Source of the DNA: a bacterium
Lineage (GTDB): Bacteria > Desulfobacterota > GWC2-55-46
DNA: 6,922 bases
Assembly: GCA_004298725.1 (NCBI GenBank)
Contig: SCQA01000153.1
Location: forward strand, 1-6,922
Reading direction: 5' to 3'
Numbering within the stretch: position 1 is the stretch's first letter; each line of letters opens with the position of its first letter. Under the pieces are notes generated by a model, which saw nothing but the letters and a program-made list of their open reading frames with translations, was not told the origin of the DNA and did no database searches. Positions 5,748 to 6,922 of the stretch are shown here, one piece after another. A program made the position numbers and the translations under genes.

Positions 5748-6467
5748 ATGGCAAAGCTTTCAGTGAACGTAGATCACGTGGCAACCATAAGGCAGGCCCG
5801 CAGGGCGCTTGAGCCGGATCCGGTTACAGCGGCTCTTAAGGCCGAGCTTGCCGGCGCCGACGGCATAACAGTGCACCTTCGCGAGGACAGGCGGCATATA
5901 CACGACCGCGACGTATTTATTCTCAGAAAAACCGTCAAGACGGTTTTGAACTTGGAAATGGCCGCCACGCAGGAGATGCTTTCCGTTGCCCTTGAAGTCA
6001 AGCCGGACATGGTGACCATAGTGCCTGAAAAGAGGCAGGAGCTTACCACTGAGGGCGGGCTTGACGTGCGAAAAGACGTTGACGCCCTGAAAAAATACGT
6101 CGGTTTTTTGCGTGAAGCGGGCATTAACGTAAACCTCTTCATTGACCCTATGCCCGAGAGCGTCAAGTACAGCCATAGAATCGGCGCGAGCGGCGTGGAG
6201 GTGCACACCGGACGTTTTGCCGAAGCGCGCACTTTGCAGGCCAAAGAAAGCGAGCTTAAACGCATATACGACAGCGTAATGCTCACTAAAAAGTTGGGCC
6301 TGAGGGCGCACGCCGGACACGGCCTTGATTACGTGAATATAAAAGACGTGGCGAGAATAAAGGAAATTGACGAGTTCGCCATAGGCTTCGCTGTTATCGC
6401 CAGAAGCGTGTACGTCGGCATTGACGACGCCGTAAAGGAGATGCTCGGTCTGATACGCCGCGCGTAA
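5748..6467 (+). CDS. pdxJ: Pyridoxine 5'-phosphate synthase
   Basis: PdxJ joins 1-deoxy-D-xylulose 5-phosphate with 3-amino-2-oxopropyl phosphate to make pyridoxine 5'-phosphate, the ring-closing step of DXP-dependent vitamin B6 synthesis. The 239 residues form a TIM barrel (E. coli 243) with a constant two-residue offset from the E. coli enzyme. Key residues are present: NVDH 7-10, R18, H43 in VHLREDRRHI, E70 in LNLEM, EKRQE-TTEGGLDV and H191 in HAGHGL. In the last phosphate-side motif the usual IGHAII reads IGFAVI (F214 for His). ATG 5748 has AAGGTG (5735-5740) 7 nt upstream. The 70 bp between the MITE and the gene (5678-5747) are AT-rich with no promoter I can support. acpS follows after 5 bp. 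Confidence 0.97.
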   Translation: MAKLSVNVDHVATIRQARRALEPDPVTAALKAELAGADGITVHLREDRRHIHDRDVFILRKTVKTVLNLEMAATQEMLSVALEVKPDMVTIVPEKRQELTTEGGLDVRKDVDALKKYVGFLREAGINVNLFIDPMPESVKYSHRIGASGVEVHTGRFAEARTLQAKESELKRIYDSVMLTKKLGLRAHAGHGLDYVNIKDVARIKEIDEFAIGFAVIARSVYVGIDDAVKEMLGLIRRA

Positions 6468-6472
6468 ACCGG

Positions 6473-6832
6473 ATGATATTCGGCATAGGTATAGACGTCG
6501 TGGATATCGCAAAATTCAAAGCCATTATGGAAAAGAGAGGGGAGCGTTTTTTGAAAAGGCTTTTTACCGACAAAGAACTTTCATACTGTATGGCGCAAAA
6601 ACGCCCGGAGGCGCATTTAAGCGGGCGCTTAGCCGCCAAGGTAAGCCTTTTTAAGGCCGTTGGAAGACAAATCGGTTTTAAAAACGTGGAAATTTCAAGA
6701 GAGGCAGGGGGCCGTCCTGTTTTTACAGCGCCGCTGTTTGAAGGCGAATATACGTTAGACGTATCCATTTCACATACCTCCGCGCTTGCCATTGCCGAGA
6801 CTATAGCCGGAAAAAAGGAGAGCCGCCCTTGA
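6473..6832 (+). CDS. acpS: Holo-[acyl-carrier-protein] synthase, metal-ligand Glu replaced by Val
   Basis: AcpS transfers 4'-phosphopantetheine from CoA to a serine of apo-ACP, activating fatty acid synthesis. The protein has 119 residues (E. coli 126), of normal trimeric AcpS type. GIGIDVVDI at 4-12 supplies the metal-binding D8, RLFTDKEL follows at about 29-36, then the GRLAAK-KAVG helix at 51-64 and VSISHTSALAIA near the C-terminus. In the family the helix reads AAKEA, and that Glu (E58 in E. coli) binds magnesium. Here codon 57 is GTA, giving AAKVS, one base away from GAA. Either activity is altered, a nearby residue substitutes, this is a lineage variant, or the base is an error. The ATG at 6473 has no clear ribosome binding site, and lies 5 bp after the pdxJ stop, suggesting reinitiation; the conserved GIGID so close behind it supports this start. 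Confidence 0.92.
   Translation: MIFGIGIDVVDIAKFKAIMEKRGERFLKRLFTDKELSYCMAQKRPEAHLSGRLAAKVSLFKAVGRQIGFKNVEISREAGGRPVFTAPLFEGEYTLDVSISHTSALAIAETIAGKKESRP
6814..6820 (+). promoter_or_regulatory. Ribosome binding site deciding the TTG start of nnrD
   Basis: AAAGGAG, a strong Shine-Dalgarno match, sits inside the end of acpS, 8 nt before TTG 6829. It favours this start over the internal ATGs at 6853 and 6862, which lack such a site at the right distance. Confidence 0.75.
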
Positions 6833-6922
6833 AGGCCGTTGACAGGGATTTAATGCGCTCCATGGACGGACGCGCCGTAAAGGCGTTCGGGCTTCGCGGG
6901 CTTCAGCTTATGGAGAACGCAG
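6829..6922 (+). CDS. nnrD: NAD(P)H-hydrate epimerase N-terminus (probable bifunctional NnrD), truncated by window end
   Basis: Only 31 codons are present. They read MKAVDRDLMRSMDGRA and then GLRGLQLMENA, matching the YjeF_N opening in which a Met-Asp-Arg/Lys-Ala helix is followed by G-hydrophobic-xx-LMENAG. The domain epimerises damaged NAD(P)HX. In bacteria it is usually fused to an ADP-dependent dehydratase that repairs the S epimer, but that part would lie outside the window. The TTG start overlaps the acpS TGA (TTGA), with AAAGGAG 8 nt upstream, so translation is likely coupled. Position directly after acpS agrees with the gene order seen in related lineages. Confidence 0.85.
   Translation, partial: MKAVDRDLMRSMDGRAVKAFGLRGLQLMENA

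Noticed and set aside
5760..6512. 250-codon open frame on the minus strand opposite pdxJ
   Set aside because: It is fully antisense to a well-conserved gene, has no recognisable domain, and its length is explained by the codon bias of the + strand gene. The other minus-strand frames in the window were rejected for the same reason.

Overview
The window is a compact run of housekeeping genes, all on the + strand: ftsH (5' end cut off), folP, cdaA, cdaR/ybbR, glmM, pdxJ, acpS and the first 31 codons of nnrD. This order (ftsH-folP-cdaA-cdaR-glmM-pdxJ-acpS-nnrD) is the one I associate with Desulfobacterota/Geobacter-like 'deltaproteobacteria' and related Gram-negative lineages. That is recognition from memory, not a search. 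Codon use is rich in AGG/AGA arginine, ATA isoleucine and CTT leucine with middling GC, so I would not name a genus. Nothing suggests a phage, plasmid or defence island; the coding part is chromosomal core.

Layout. 1-1314 encodes the AAA+ and zinc-peptidase part of the membrane protease FtsH. 1315-1410 is a short spacer that folds almost entirely into one gapless imperfect hairpin made of 7-bp repeats, ending directly at the folP ribosome binding site. 1411-2643 is a long form of dihydropteroate synthase with an extra N-terminal domain of about 130 residues. 2657-5469 is the cyclic-di-AMP/cell-wall block cdaA-cdaR-glmM, with genes overlapping or 3 bp apart. 5470-5673 is a 204-bp non-coding element with 18-bp terminal inverted repeats and a TTAA duplication. 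I read it as a MITE of IS5-like type, with a second palindromic repeat nested inside. 5748-6922 holds pdxJ, acpS and nnrD, 5 bp apart or overlapping.

How the genes relate. CdaA makes c-di-AMP, CdaR is its membrane-anchored regulator and GlmM makes glucosamine-1-phosphate for peptidoglycan and LPS. The three are a conserved module in which the proteins are known to contact one another in Firmicutes. FolP (folate), PdxJ (vitamin B6), AcpS (acyl carrier protein activation) and NnrD (NAD(P)HX repair) are cofactor genes. FtsH is general membrane protein quality control.

The items most worth a second look are the two intergenic structures (the heptad hairpin before folP, and the MITE whose target duplication contains the glmM stop codon) and the apparent loss of the conserved metal-binding glutamate in AcpS (Val57). 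I did not find a new defence or mobile gene system.
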